From assembly GCA_902517815.1 (NCBI GenBank), contig CABYED010000006.1, forward strand, positions 1 to 64,000: a DNA stretch of 64,000 bases, read 5' to 3'. The position numbers and the translations under genes were made by a program. Positions 10,656 to 20,389 of this stretch are shown here, piece after piece. Source of the DNA: an uncultured SAR116 cluster alpha proteobacterium (GTDB taxonomy: Bacteria > Pseudomonadota > Alphaproteobacteria > Puniceispirillales > Marisalimonadaceae). The notes beneath the pieces were generated by a model, which was given only the letters and a program-made list of their open reading frames with translations, had not been told where the DNA came from and made no database searches. Position 1 is the stretch's first letter. Every line of letters begins with the position of its first letter.

Positions 10656-11828
10656 ATGAACAATGTTTACATTATGTCAGCAAACAGATCCGCAATTGGA
10701 GGATTTGGAGGTACTCTTAAAAACCATTGTCCTGTCGATCTTGGAACTTTAGTGGCAAAAGAAGCCATTGCAAGATCTGGATATGAGGCTAATGAAGTTG
10801 AGCATGCTGTTTTTGGTAATGTTATACATACAGAACCAAGAGATATGTATGTGAGTAGAGTTATTGCGCTACAAGCTGGAATGGACAAAGCATCTGCTGC
10901 GTTAACTGTAAATCGACTTTGTGGCTCTGGGCTTCAGGCAATTGTAAGTGCTTCTCAAATTATCATGCTTGGAGATGCTTCAGTTGCTATGGCAGGAGGT
11001 GTAGAGGTTATGTCAAATGGTGCACACATTGTTCAAGGGTTTCGATGGGGTTCTAGAATGGGTGATGGACAAGTTCATGATATGATGTTGGGTGCACTTC
11101 ATGATCCTTTTGGTCATGGACATATGGGTATAACTGCAGAGAATATTTCTAGTAGATATCAAATTAGTAGAGAAATGCAGGATGAATTTGCATTAACCAG
11201 TCAAAAAAGAGCTTATAATGCCATCGAAAATGGTGTTTTTAAGGATCAAATCCTTCCTATTGAAATTAAAACAAGAAAAGGAATTGAGATTTTTGAAACA
11301 GACGAACACCCAAAACCAGAAACTAGTATGGAAACATTAGCAGGTCTCAGAACTGCTTTTAAAAAAGATGGTGTAGTAACAGCTGGTAATGCTTCAGGAA
11401 TAAATGATGGAGCTTCTGCTCTAATTCTCGCTAATGAAGATAAGGCAAAAAAAGGTAAGCCATTAGCAAGAATAGTTTCTTATGGGTTTGGTGGTGTTGA
11501 TCCTGATGAAATGGGTATGGGACCAGTACCTGCGTCAAAAATGGCATTAACTAAAGCTCAATTAACTGTTGCAGACCTAGATTTAATTGAATCTAATGAA
11601 GCTTTTGCTGCTCAAGCATGTGCCGTTAATAAACAATTAGGTCTTAATCCTGAGATAGTTAATGTCAATGGAGGAGCTATTGCATTAGGTCATCCTGTGG
11701 GGGCGACCGGTGCAATTATTATGACAAAACTTGTATATGAATTAAGGAAACGTAAAGGAAAATATGGTCTTGCTACTATGTGTATTGGTGGAGGACAAGG
11801 AATAGCAGTCATTATCGAAGCTTTATAA
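10656..11828 (+). CDS. Thiolase (acetyl-CoA acetyltransferase family)
   Basis: VNRLCGSGLQAI active-site Cys, NVNGGAIALGHPVGATGA, and C-terminal MCIGGGQGIA. Confidence 0.93.
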   Translation: MNNVYIMSANRSAIGGFGGTLKNHCPVDLGTLVAKEAIARSGYEANEVEHAVFGNVIHTEPRDMYVSRVIALQAGMDKASAALTVNRLCGSGLQAIVSASQIIMLGDASVAMAGGVEVMSNGAHIVQGFRWGSRMGDGQVHDMMLGALHDPFGHGHMGITAENISSRYQISREMQDEFALTSQKRAYNAIENGVFKDQILPIEIKTRKGIEIFETDEHPKPETSMETLAGLRTAFKKDGVVTAGNASGINDGASALILANEDKAKKGKPLARIVSYGFGGVDPDEMGMGPVPASKMALTKAQLTVADLDLIESNEAFAAQACAVNKQLGLNPEIVNVNGGAIALGHPVGATGAIIMTKLVYELRKRKGKYGLATMCIGGGQGIAVIIEAL

Positions 11829-11834
11829 AACAAA

Positions 11835-12140
11835 ATGTCTTACAATCGTATTTCAATTAAAGATGCAAAAGGTCTTTTATCAAAAGATGATCTAATCTTA
11901 ATAGATATAAGAGATTACAATTCGTTCAAGAATGGGCATATTGATAATGCCATCCATGTTGAAGATTTAAATATTCAAAACTTTCTTAAAGAAAAAGATA
12001 AGAACGATACAATTTTAATTTACTGTTATCATGGCAACTCAAGCCAATCAGCTGCCAATTTTTTCAGTCATCATGGTTTCAAAAATGTATTTAGCATGGA
12101 TGAGGGATATGAAGGCTGGACAAATATAAATCAAAAATAA
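11835..12140 (+). CDS. Single-domain rhodanese (GlpE-like)
   Basis: Active-site loop LIYCYHGNSSQSAA; LIDIRDYNSFKNGHI. Confidence 0.85.
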   Translation: MSYNRISIKDAKGLLSKDDLILIDIRDYNSFKNGHIDNAIHVEDLNIQNFLKEKDKNDTILIYCYHGNSSQSAANFFSHHGFKNVFSMDEGYEGWTNINQK

Positions 12141-12230
12141 AATTTATTTTGAATTAAGGCTTCACAGCTTGTCTCAACAAAAATGATTTATATATATATA
12201 TAAAGTCATAGTAATCAAATGAGGTAAATT

Positions 12231-12764
12231 TTGGAAACTCGCAAAGGTGGTCGTCTTATAGATAGGCCAGAATTTAAGTCTAAACCACAACCCATCACAT
12301 TCTTAGGAAAAGATAAAGTGTCTGATGCGATCAACGTCATGGCTGATAAAAATTATGGATCAGTTGTCATTGTAGATAATAAACAAAAAGTTGTTGGTAT
12401 TGTTACAGAAAGAGACATCTTAAAAAAGTTAGTGAAAAATAACAAATCACCTAAAACTACCAAACTAGAAGAAATAATGACCCCTAACCCAAGAGTGGCC
12501 AATGAAAATGATGATGTTCTTGATTGGTTAAGAATAATGTCAAATGACAGATTCAGAAGATTACCAGTAGTAGATGCTAACGGTAAAATTAAAGTGATTT
12601 TTACGCAAGGTGATTTTGTATCTTACACATGGCCAGACTTAATTTTTCAAGCCTCTCAATTAGCTAAAGCTTCATTCATGAAGGGATTTTCAATTAATAC
12701 ATTGCTATTATTTATGATTGTTTATGGAGTTGCGTTAGTGGCTGCAATGAAAGCTTTTTTATAA
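12231..12764 (+). CDS. Two-CBS-domain protein with C-terminal transmembrane anchor
   Basis: CBS motifs (GSVVIVDNKQKVVGIVTERDIL; FRRLPVVDANGKIKVIFTQGDFV) plus C-terminal hydrophobic segment NTLLLFMIVYGVALVAAM. TTG start after GAGGTAAA. Confidence 0.82.
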   Translation: METRKGGRLIDRPEFKSKPQPITFLGKDKVSDAINVMADKNYGSVVIVDNKQKVVGIVTERDILKKLVKNNKSPKTTKLEEIMTPNPRVANENDDVLDWLRIMSNDRFRRLPVVDANGKIKVIFTQGDFVSYTWPDLIFQASQLAKASFMKGFSINTLLLFMIVYGVALVAAMKAFL

Positions 12765-12766
12765 AA

Positions 12767-13219
12767 TTAAGACTTTGTCCTAAGCATTTGGTTAGATATC
12801 CATGTCATAACAATTTCATTATTTTGATTTGTTACAGTATGCTTTAACCTTGTAGTACCTCTTCTAGGGTTTTTTGCTGATTTTCTTGCTTCTAGAACTT
12901 CTATTTTTGTTTTTAATAAATCGCCCGGATACACAGGTTTAGTCCACCTTAGCTCGTCAATTCCCCAAGCACCCATACTTGTTCCATCATAAACACCAGT
13001 TTTAAAAATTTGTGTAAATGATTTACCTAGTGTCATAAATCCACTTGATGTTAACTGACCAAATGGACCATTTTTAGCAGCTTCTTCATCTAAGTGGAAT
13101 GATTGTGGGTCGTATTTTGAAGCAAAGTCAATGATCTCTTCTTTTGTTATTAGAGTGGGTTCAGATTCAAAATTTAAACCTACCTCAAAATCTTCAAAAT
13201 ATTTTGGCTTAAGTTTCAT
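12767..13219 (-). CDS. MaoC-like dehydratase
   Basis: KYFEDFEVGLNFESEPTLITKEEIIDFASKYDPQSFHLDEEAAKNGPFG hot-dog/MaoC pattern. Confidence 0.85.
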   Translation of the reverse strand: MKLKPKYFEDFEVGLNFESEPTLITKEEIIDFASKYDPQSFHLDEEAAKNGPFGQLTSSGFMTLGKSFTQIFKTGVYDGTSMGAWGIDELRWTKPVYPGDLLKTKIEVLEARKSAKNPRRGTTRLKHTVTNQNNEIVMTWISNQMLRTKS

Positions 13220-13240
13220 AAAGAAAATACACTATGTATA

Positions 13241-13990
13241 TTATCTAGGAGCTAAACGAACTGAACCATCAAGTCTAATAGTTTCACCATTAAGTAATAC
13301 GTTAGTCACAATACTCTCTACTAACATTGCATACTCCAAAGGTGTCCCTAAACGTTTGGGAAAGACAGTAGTAGCAATTAAGCTTTTTTGAACTTCGTCA
13401 CTCATTCCTGCAAGCATGGCAGTGGCAAACAACCCTGGTGCAATAGTATTTACCCTGATACCATTTGATGCAAGTTCACGAGCAATAGGTAAAGTCATAC
13501 CAACAATACCACCTTTTGAAGCTGAATAAGCTGCTTGTCCTACCTGACCGTCATAAGCTGCCACTGAAGCAGTATTAATGACAACCCCTTTTTCACCTTC
13601 TTTGTCAGGTTCATTAGCTTGCATTTTGTCTGCGCACAATCTGAGCATATTAAAGCTACCAATCAAGTTTACTTTGAGAACCTTTTCAAATAATCCTAAA
13701 TCATGCATACCTCTACTCGATACAACTTTAGCCCCAACTGCAATACCTGCACAATTTACTAAGCAATTTATCTCATTAAAATCATTAATGGCATTTTTCA
13801 TCTCTTCTTCGTTAGAAACGTCTCCAACAACGTATTTACAATTTATGTCATCAGCTACCTTCTTTAGTCCATCAGCATTTAAATCAATAAGCAGTAATTC
13901 TGCTCCTTTATTTTTTAGGTATCTAGCAGTTCCTTCACCAAGACCACTTCCTGCGCCTGTAATAACGGCTTTAACATTTTCTATTTTCAT
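13241..13990 (-). CDS. SDR family 3-hydroxyacyl-CoA dehydrogenase type-2-like
   Basis: GAGSGLGEGTARYL cofactor motif; AAYSASKGGIVGMTLPIARELA with YxxxK. Confidence 0.85.
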   Translation of the reverse strand: MKIENVKAVITGAGSGLGEGTARYLKNKGAELLLIDLNADGLKKVADDINCKYVVGDVSNEEEMKNAINDFNEINCLVNCAGIAVGAKVVSSRGMHDLGLFEKVLKVNLIGSFNMLRLCADKMQANEPDKEGEKGVVINTASVAAYDGQVGQAAYSASKGGIVGMTLPIARELASNGIRVNTIAPGLFATAMLAGMSDEVQKSLIATTVFPKRLGTPLEYAMLVESIVTNVLLNGETIRLDGSVRLAPR

Positions 13991-13993
13991 TTT

Positions 13994-15238
13994 TTACTCT
14001 CCAAAATCACGTATATCATCTATCACTTTACCATCATTTGGTAAACTTTTTATGGGGACTATTTTAGTAGTGCCTCTTAAATTTATAACATTCTTTATTT
14101 CATCAGATATCTTTTGTTGCAAAGATTCTACCTGATCTGTATCTGTAACCTCAGCCTCGACTTTCAACATTAATTCATCCTTATCATTTGATCTACTAAC
14201 AATCATTCTGGCAGAGCTATTAATCTTTAAATTTTCTAAAATTTTATTAACTTGCGACGGTTGAACAAACATACCTCTAACTTTTGTTGTTTGGTCTGCT
14301 CTACCCATCCAACCTTTTATCCTTTTATTAGTTCTACCAGTTGAGCTTCTTCCGTCTAGTATTGCTGAAAGATCACCTGTAGCAAACCTGATTATAGGTA
14401 ACTCATAATTATTTAAAACAGTTACGACAACTTCTCCTACTTCACCGTCATGTAACGGTTTTCCAGTGCCCGGTTTAACGATCTCTAAAATTACATTTTC
14501 ATCTATAACCATTCCGTCATTATCTGCTGCTTCATAAGCAACAAGTCCTAAATCTGCTGTTCCATAGCATTGTCTTACATGAATATTTCTTTCTCTAAAA
14601 TTTTGAGCAACAGCAGGAAATAAGGGTCCTCCGGTAACCATTGCTTTTGTCAATTTTGATAAAGATATATTTTTTTCGTCAGCTTTTTCTAGGATGATTT
14701 TTAAAAAATCCGGAACACCTACATAAGCAGTTGTACCAATATCTCTCATTACTTCTAGTTGTAAGTCAGTATTTTCTCCACCTGCTGGGAAAACTGTACA
14801 TTTTAAGATTTTTGCTGCTTCTTCAAACATGGCGCCAGCAGGAGTAAAATGATAAGAAAAACAGTTTTGTACAATATCACCATAACCAAAACTAGCAGCA
14901 TGCAATGCTCTAGAAAATCTCCACCAATCTTTTGAATGACCATCTAGGTCATATATTGGTCCAGGAGACCTATATATATGAGCAAAATCTTTAATCTCAG
15001 AAACATTTAATTCTGCAAATGGTGGAAAATTAGATTGTTTTTGAATTAATTCTGATTTTCTTAACAATGGTATCGAGCTTAAATCCTCTAAATTCTCAAG
15101 AGGTTTATCAAGTCTTACAGATTGATTATTATTATCTTTAGCTATTTTGGTTAGGTTCTTTAATTTTTTAAGATGATCACTATTTCTTTCATCAATTGAA
15201 CGCGTTTCAAGATCATCAAAAAATTTATTTTTTGTCAT
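13994..15238 (-). CDS. Phenylacetate-CoA ligase family (PaaK-like) AMP-forming ligase
   Basis: QCYGTADLGLVAYE, PIIRFATGDLSAI and GWMGRADQTTKVRGMFV motifs. Confidence 0.82.
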   Translation of the reverse strand: MTKNKFFDDLETRSIDERNSDHLKKLKNLTKIAKDNNNQSVRLDKPLENLEDLSSIPLLRKSELIQKQSNFPPFAELNVSEIKDFAHIYRSPGPIYDLDGHSKDWWRFSRALHAASFGYGDIVQNCFSYHFTPAGAMFEEAAKILKCTVFPAGGENTDLQLEVMRDIGTTAYVGVPDFLKIILEKADEKNISLSKLTKAMVTGGPLFPAVAQNFRERNIHVRQCYGTADLGLVAYEAADNDGMVIDENVILEIVKPGTGKPLHDGEVGEVVVTVLNNYELPIIRFATGDLSAILDGRSSTGRTNKRIKGWMGRADQTTKVRGMFVQPSQVNKILENLKINSSARMIVSRSNDKDELMLKVEAEVTDTDQVESLQQKISDEIKNVINLRGTTKIVPIKSLPNDGKVIDDIRDFGE

Positions 15239-15245
15239 ATAAATA

Positions 15246-16085
15246 TTACAACCATCTTTTGCGTCTGCGATATTGTTTTACATCCTTAAAAGATTGTCTT
15301 CCTTCACCTGAAATTCCAAGATAGAATTCTTTTACATCCTCGTTGTCTCTCATTGACTCAGCTGTACCTTCCATAACTACACGGCCATTCTCAAGGATAT
15401 ACGCATATTCTGCATATTGAAGAGCCATGTTTGTATTTTGTTCAGCTAGCAATATTGTTACACCCTCTTTTCTGTTTATCTCAGCAACAATTTCAAATAT
15501 TTGTTTAACTAACTGAGGTGCAAGGCCCATAGAAGGTTCATCAAGTAAAATCATAGTAGGATGAGCCATAAGAGCTCTTCCAATTGCAATCATTTGTTGT
15601 TCACCGCCTGAAGTATAGCCGGCTAAAGACGTCCTTCTGTCGCGCAGTCTAGGAAAATATCCGTAAACTCTTTCTAAGTCTTCTTTCACTTCTTTATTAT
15701 TAGTTCTAGTGTAGGCCCCTGTCAGTAGATTTTCCTCAACAGTTAAATGTTCGAAGCAGTGTCTTCCTTCCATTACTTGGATTACACCTTTCTTAACTAA
15801 TTGAGATGGGTCAAGATCGTGTATATATTCGTTACTGTATGTAACAGAGCCTTTGGTGACCTCTCCTCTTTCTGATGCCAGCAGATTTGAAATTGATTTT
15901 AATGTAGTACTCTTTCCAGCTCCATTACCTCCAAGTAAGGCTGTGATACCACCTTTTTTAACTTTTAAGCTTACGCCTTTTAGTACAAGGATAACATGGC
16001 TATAAACAACTTCTATATTATTTACAATTAAAACATCTTCAGATGTGTCTGATTTTTTATTTTTACTAACTTTTATGTCATCCAT
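15246..16085 (-). CDS. Branched-chain-type ABC transporter ATP-binding protein (LivF-like)
   Basis: Walker A GGNGAGKST, signature SGGEQQM, Walker B MILLDEPSMGLAP, then LLAEQN. Confidence 0.92.
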   Translation of the reverse strand: MDDIKVSKNKKSDTSEDVLIVNNIEVVYSHVILVLKGVSLKVKKGGITALLGGNGAGKSTTLKSISNLLASERGEVTKGSVTYSNEYIHDLDPSQLVKKGVIQVMEGRHCFEHLTVEENLLTGAYTRTNNKEVKEDLERVYGYFPRLRDRRTSLAGYTSGGEQQMIAIGRALMAHPTMILLDEPSMGLAPQLVKQIFEIVAEINRKEGVTILLAEQNTNMALQYAEYAYILENGRVVMEGTAESMRDNEDVKEFYLGISGEGRQSFKDVKQYRRRKRWL

Positions 16086-16106
16086 TTTATTTTCCTATAT
16101 GTAAAA

Positions 16107-16130
16107 GAGAGCCTAAATAAATAGGCTCTC
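16107..16130. terminator. Perfect 9-bp inverted repeat (GAGAGCCTA-6 nt-TAGGCTCTC) between SBP and livF-like genes
   Basis: Arms exact in sequence. On the minus strand it lies between the SBP stop (16138) and the livF-like start (16085) and is followed by TTTT. Confidence 0.7.
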
Positions 16131-16137
16131 AATTTTT

Positions 16138-17433
16138 TTAGTTACAACGCTCAGCAATTTTTTGCTCAGCAGCATACTTTGACGAATCTTCAGCGATTAA
16201 TTTTTGCACCACGTCAGAATCTCCATACATATACTCAGTAATCATGTTCCACTTTTTAGCTTTAGCATCCCACTGCTGTACTGCAGCAAGTCCACTACCA
16301 CCATGATTTTCACATGAATTTTTGAAAGGAGGAGCAAAGTCTTTGAAACCTAGCTCTTCTAATCTTTTAGCACTTAAATTCACATTTTCCATACCATCTC
16401 TGTACATAGCTGGAGTGATTTTTGATGTACCATGAATTTTTTGCGCAACTACAGCAGCTTCAACTTGAACCATTGCTTGGAACAAACCTCTATTGTAAAG
16501 CACTGTTCCAAAGTGAGATCCATCTCCAGAAGCTTCACCTTTGTCATGAACATATTTTTTAATATCTTTATGTACTTGATAGTTAGAACCAGGAGCATTA
16601 AAAGTTAAAGACTTATAACCGTGTGCACCCTGTCCTGCTGGTAACACATCATTTTCAGAACCTGACCACCAAATTCCAATAAAGTTTTCCATTGGAAATT
16701 TAATAGAAGCAGCAGATTTAACAGCAACTTGGTTCATAACACCCCAACCCCACATAAGAACGTAATTAGGACGGGCTTTACGAATTTTTAACCAAGTAGC
16801 TTTTTGCTCTTGTCCTGGATGATCAACAGGTAATAACATCAATTTATAACCATGCTTTTTTGCAAGAGTTTCAAGAGTTCTGATTGGCTCTTTTCCATAC
16901 GCAGAGTTATGATACACAAGCGCAATCTTTTTACCTTTAATATTACCAAGGTTTTGCTTTAAGATATGTCTTACGGCAATAGATGCACCGTCCCAGTAAG
17001 TAACTGGAGCATTAAAAATCCACTTGAAAACTTTACCATTTGCAGCAGAAGTTCTTCCATATCCTGTTGAGTAAACAGTAACACCATCAGCTGTAGCTTT
17101 TGGTATTAACTGATAAGTAATACCAGTTGACATTGGCTGAAATACCATAGCGTCTTTCTTATTTTTCTCATAACACTCAACACCAACTTGAGTTTTATAT
17201 CCTGTCTCACACTCGGGGTGTAAAATTTTCTCACCACCGATTCCACCATCTCTGGCATTGATCATTTTGTAGTAGTCTACAAAACCATCAGCATTTGGAA
17301 TACCATTAGGTGCATAAGCTCCTGTTCGGTAAACCAACATAGGAAACTTGAGATCCGCAATCGCCATTTCTACATAACTAGAAACAGCAATTACAGACGC
17401 TGTAATTCCTATTAAAAGTTGTTTTATTCTCAT
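16138..17433 (-). CDS. Branched-chain-type ABC transporter substrate-binding protein
   Basis: Signal peptide MRIKQLLIGITASVIAVSSYVEMAIA and periplasmic binding fold. ORF listed to 17463, but ATG at 17433 has an AGGGAGG ribosome-binding site. Confidence 0.88.
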   Translation of the reverse strand: MRIKQLLIGITASVIAVSSYVEMAIADLKFPMLVYRTGAYAPNGIPNADGFVDYYKMINARDGGIGGEKILHPECETGYKTQVGVECYEKNKKDAMVFQPMSTGITYQLIPKATADGVTVYSTGYGRTSAANGKVFKWIFNAPVTYWDGASIAVRHILKQNLGNIKGKKIALVYHNSAYGKEPIRTLETLAKKHGYKLMLLPVDHPGQEQKATWLKIRKARPNYVLMWGWGVMNQVAVKSAASIKFPMENFIGIWWSGSENDVLPAGQGAHGYKSLTFNAPGSNYQVHKDIKKYVHDKGEASGDGSHFGTVLYNRGLFQAMVQVEAAVVAQKIHGTSKITPAMYRDGMENVNLSAKRLEELGFKDFAPPFKNSCENHGGSGLAAVQQWDAKAKKWNMITEYMYGDSDVVQKLIAEDSSKYAAEQKIAERCN

Positions 17434-17480
17434 TAGATCCTCCCTTAGAGAAAAAATTAACATTATCTACTAAATTACAT

Positions 17481-18560
17481 TTAGTAGGGGAACGGCCATC
17501 GTCTTAACTTTTCTTTTGCGATGGACCAAAGTCTTGCAAGGCCATGTGGCTCTACAATAAGAAAAACTATCATTAACAATCCCCAGATTGTTATCTCAAA
17601 ATGTTTAGCTGTAACAGCTGACAAACCTACCATATCAACCATAAGAAATTTTAGACCTATTGGTAAGGTAACAACGAACGCGGCTCCTAGAAAAGAGCCT
17701 AACATTGAACCTAGTCCTCCAATAATAATCATGAATAAAACTGGAAATGATATAGTCATAATATCAAATGATTCTGTAACTTCAATCGCACCTAAAAAGA
17801 CAGCAAAATACAATGCCCCAGCAACACCAATGTAGAATGAGCTTATTGCAAATGCTGATAACTTTGTCTTAAGAGGTGGCACACCAATAATTTCTGCAGC
17901 AATATCCATATCTCTGATAGCCATCCAAGAGCGACCCATTTTGCTTCTTATTAAATTTTTGGCTGCAAAACTTAATAATACTACTAGCACTAAACAGAAC
18001 AAATAAGTTGCGTATGAAGGGGCCTCCGCTCCTGTAACAGGAATACCAAACATAGTCCTTTCTGATACAGTAATTTGCCCTGTGTCAGAGTAATTATAAA
18101 ACCATGGAACTTTGTTGAACAGCCAAACCAAAAAAAATTGAGATGCAAGTGTGGCAACAGCTAAATAAAAACCTTTAATCCTGAGAGACGGTAGACCAAA
18201 AATAATACCAACAGCAGCAGTAATCAGTCCCGAAATAAGGATAATAATCATTATATTCATATCTGGGAAATAGGTCATAATCTTATAGGTTGAGAAAGCA
18301 CCAACAGCCATAAATCCGCCTGTTCCCAATGATACTTGACCACAATATCCAGTTAAAATATTTAATCCTATTGCAGCTAATGAAAATATCAAAAATGGAA
18401 CTAGGATTGCTTTTTCCCAGTAACTATTAATTACAAATGGTATTATTAAAAAAGCTATAAACATGAGTGTACTAAATGCTATTTTATCCTGTAACAGAGG
18501 AAAAATTGCATGGTCTGATTTATATGAAGATTTGTATTGACCAGTTTCTTTGTAAATCAT
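17481..18560 (-). CDS. Branched-chain-type ABC permease (LivM-like)
   Basis: LNILTGYCGQVSLGTGGFMAVGA and GSMLGSFLGAAFVVTLPI. Confidence 0.9.
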   Translation of the reverse strand: MIYKETGQYKSSYKSDHAIFPLLQDKIAFSTLMFIAFLIIPFVINSYWEKAILVPFLIFSLAAIGLNILTGYCGQVSLGTGGFMAVGAFSTYKIMTYFPDMNIMIIILISGLITAAVGIIFGLPSLRIKGFYLAVATLASQFFLVWLFNKVPWFYNYSDTGQITVSERTMFGIPVTGAEAPSYATYLFCLVLVVLLSFAAKNLIRSKMGRSWMAIRDMDIAAEIIGVPPLKTKLSAFAISSFYIGVAGALYFAVFLGAIEVTESFDIMTISFPVLFMIIIGGLGSMLGSFLGAAFVVTLPIGLKFLMVDMVGLSAVTAKHFEITIWGLLMIVFLIVEPHGLARLWSIAKEKLRRWPFPY

Positions 18561-18565
18561 TAAAT

Positions 18566-19570
18566 TTAAACCCTCTCGATAATCTTATCGCCAAATAAAC
18601 CTTGTGGACGAAATAATAAAAAGACTAAAGCCATGACGTAGGCAAACCAATTTTCAAGCGCACCTGTTTCAAAATAACCACCTATATAAATTTCAGCCAA
18701 CTTTTCACCCACACCTATAAGAAGTCCTCCAATAATAGCTCCAGGTATAGAAGTGAAGCCTCCAAGTATGAGAACAGGTAATGCTTTCAAGGCTATTAAT
18801 GATAAAGAAAACTGAACCCCTGACTCAGTTCCCCACATAATCCCAGCTACCATTGCAATAAAACCAGAAATAGCCCAAACAAGTATCCAAATACTTCTTA
18901 GTGAAATACCAACTGACAATGCAGCTTGATGATCGTCAGCAACAGCTCTTAATGCTCTTCCTGTTTTTGTATACTGTGAGAAAAGAGCTAAGGATACAAC
19001 TAAAATGACAGCAATTACTGTTGCCCAAATATTTAAAACATCCACATACATTCCGTAATAATCACTTCCTTCTGCGGCAAGACCAATTGTTGCTTCTTCT
19101 AACCAGATTGATCCTCCACTTGGTATACCAACATCTAAAACTTTAACATCTGATCCCCACATCAAATCACCAACACCTTCGAGTGCAAAAGCTAAACCAA
19201 TAGTTGCCATAAATAAGATTATAGGATCTTGATTAACAAGGTGTTTTAGAACCAGTCGTTCTATTATCCATGCAAGAGCAATCATAGTTACCATCGTTAA
19301 TAATATAGCAAGAAAATTTGGCATCGAAGCGTACCAATTATGGTAATTCGTTCCAAAAAGTTCGTTAATTAGATGTGCGAAAGGCACTTGGCCAGTTTGA
19401 TAACCAACTAGAGTAAGCGCAGCAAAAAGAGCAAAAACGCCCTGGGCAAAGTTGAAAACTCCTGATGCCTTAAAAATCAAAACAAATCCAAGAGCTACGA
19501 GTGAATACATCACTCCGGACATTAATCCATTCAATACCGTTTCAATAAAATTAAGTAATTCTACACTCAT
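18566..19570 (-). CDS. Branched-chain-type ABC permease (LivH-like)
   Basis: GLMSGVMYSLVALGFVLIFKASGVFNFAQG and VLILGGFTSIPGAIIGGLLIG. Confidence 0.92.
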   Translation of the reverse strand: MSVELLNFIETVLNGLMSGVMYSLVALGFVLIFKASGVFNFAQGVFALFAALTLVGYQTGQVPFAHLINELFGTNYHNWYASMPNFLAILLTMVTMIALAWIIERLVLKHLVNQDPIILFMATIGLAFALEGVGDLMWGSDVKVLDVGIPSGGSIWLEEATIGLAAEGSDYYGMYVDVLNIWATVIAVILVVSLALFSQYTKTGRALRAVADDHQAALSVGISLRSIWILVWAISGFIAMVAGIMWGTESGVQFSLSLIALKALPVLILGGFTSIPGAIIGGLLIGVGEKLAEIYIGGYFETGALENWFAYVMALVFLLFRPQGLFGDKIIERV

Positions 19571-19585
19571 AAAATAATTTCCTTA

Positions 19586-20389
19586 CTAATCATCAGACAC
19601 ACCTAGATATGCATCAATAACTGCTTTGTTGTTTCTAATTTCTTTAGGTAACCCAGATCCAATTTTTTTGCCATAGTCCAATACAACTATTCTATCTGAA
19701 ATATCCATCACGACACCCATATCGTGTTCTATTAATACTATAGTTGTCTTTAATTCATTATTAACTGTAAGAACAAATCTACTCATATCTTGCTTTTCTT
19801 CTACATTCATACCTGCCATAGGTTCATCAAGCAAAAGTATTTCTGGTTCCATTGCCAGTGCACGACCAAGTTCCACTCTCTTTTGTAAACCATATGGAAG
19901 TGATCCAACAGGTGTACGTCTTATTGATTGAAGGTCTAAAAAATCTATAACTCTTTCAACCCTTTCGCGATGCTCTTCTTCTTCCTTTGCCACGGGACCA
20001 AAATATAGCGCTTGCATAATAAAATTTTGTTTTTGTTTTAACAATCTTCCGGTCATAAGGTTATCTAATGTGCTCATTCCTTTAAACAATGCTATATTTT
20101 GAAATGTTCTAGCAATTCCACTTTTTGCAGCCAATTCAGGTTCCATTTCATTTCTGTCTGTGCCAGCAAAATTTATTGTGCCACTTGTAGGTTTGTAAAA
20201 CCCATTTATAACATTTAACATTGAAGACTTACCTGCTCCATTGGGCCCTATGATTGCAAAGACTTCGCCTTTTTTTACATCAAAAGAGACATCCGTTAGA
20301 GCTTTTACACCCCCAAAAGCTAAGCTAATGTTTTTAAGCTCTATTGCAGTCTTTCCATAAGGTATTTTTTTTAAATCTTCTAAACTCAT
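19586..20389 (-). CDS. Branched-chain-type ABC transporter ATP-binding protein (LivG-like)
   Basis: IIGPNGAGKSS, ARTFQNIALF, LLLDEPMAGMN, LIEHDMGVVM. Confidence 0.92.
   Translation of the reverse strand: MSLEDLKKIPYGKTAIELKNISLAFGGVKALTDVSFDVKKGEVFAIIGPNGAGKSSMLNVINGFYKPTSGTINFAGTDRNEMEPELAAKSGIARTFQNIALFKGMSTLDNLMTGRLLKQKQNFIMQALYFGPVAKEEEEHRERVERVIDFLDLQSIRRTPVGSLPYGLQKRVELGRALAMEPEILLLDEPMAGMNVEEKQDMSRFVLTVNNELKTTIVLIEHDMGVVMDISDRIVVLDYGKKIGSGLPKEIRNNKAVIDAYLGVSDD

Noticed and set aside
13578-14135. 185-aa plus-strand ORF
   Set aside because: Lies antisense across the SDR and PaaK-like genes, which have clear family motifs; low-complexity translation; antisense shadow ORF.
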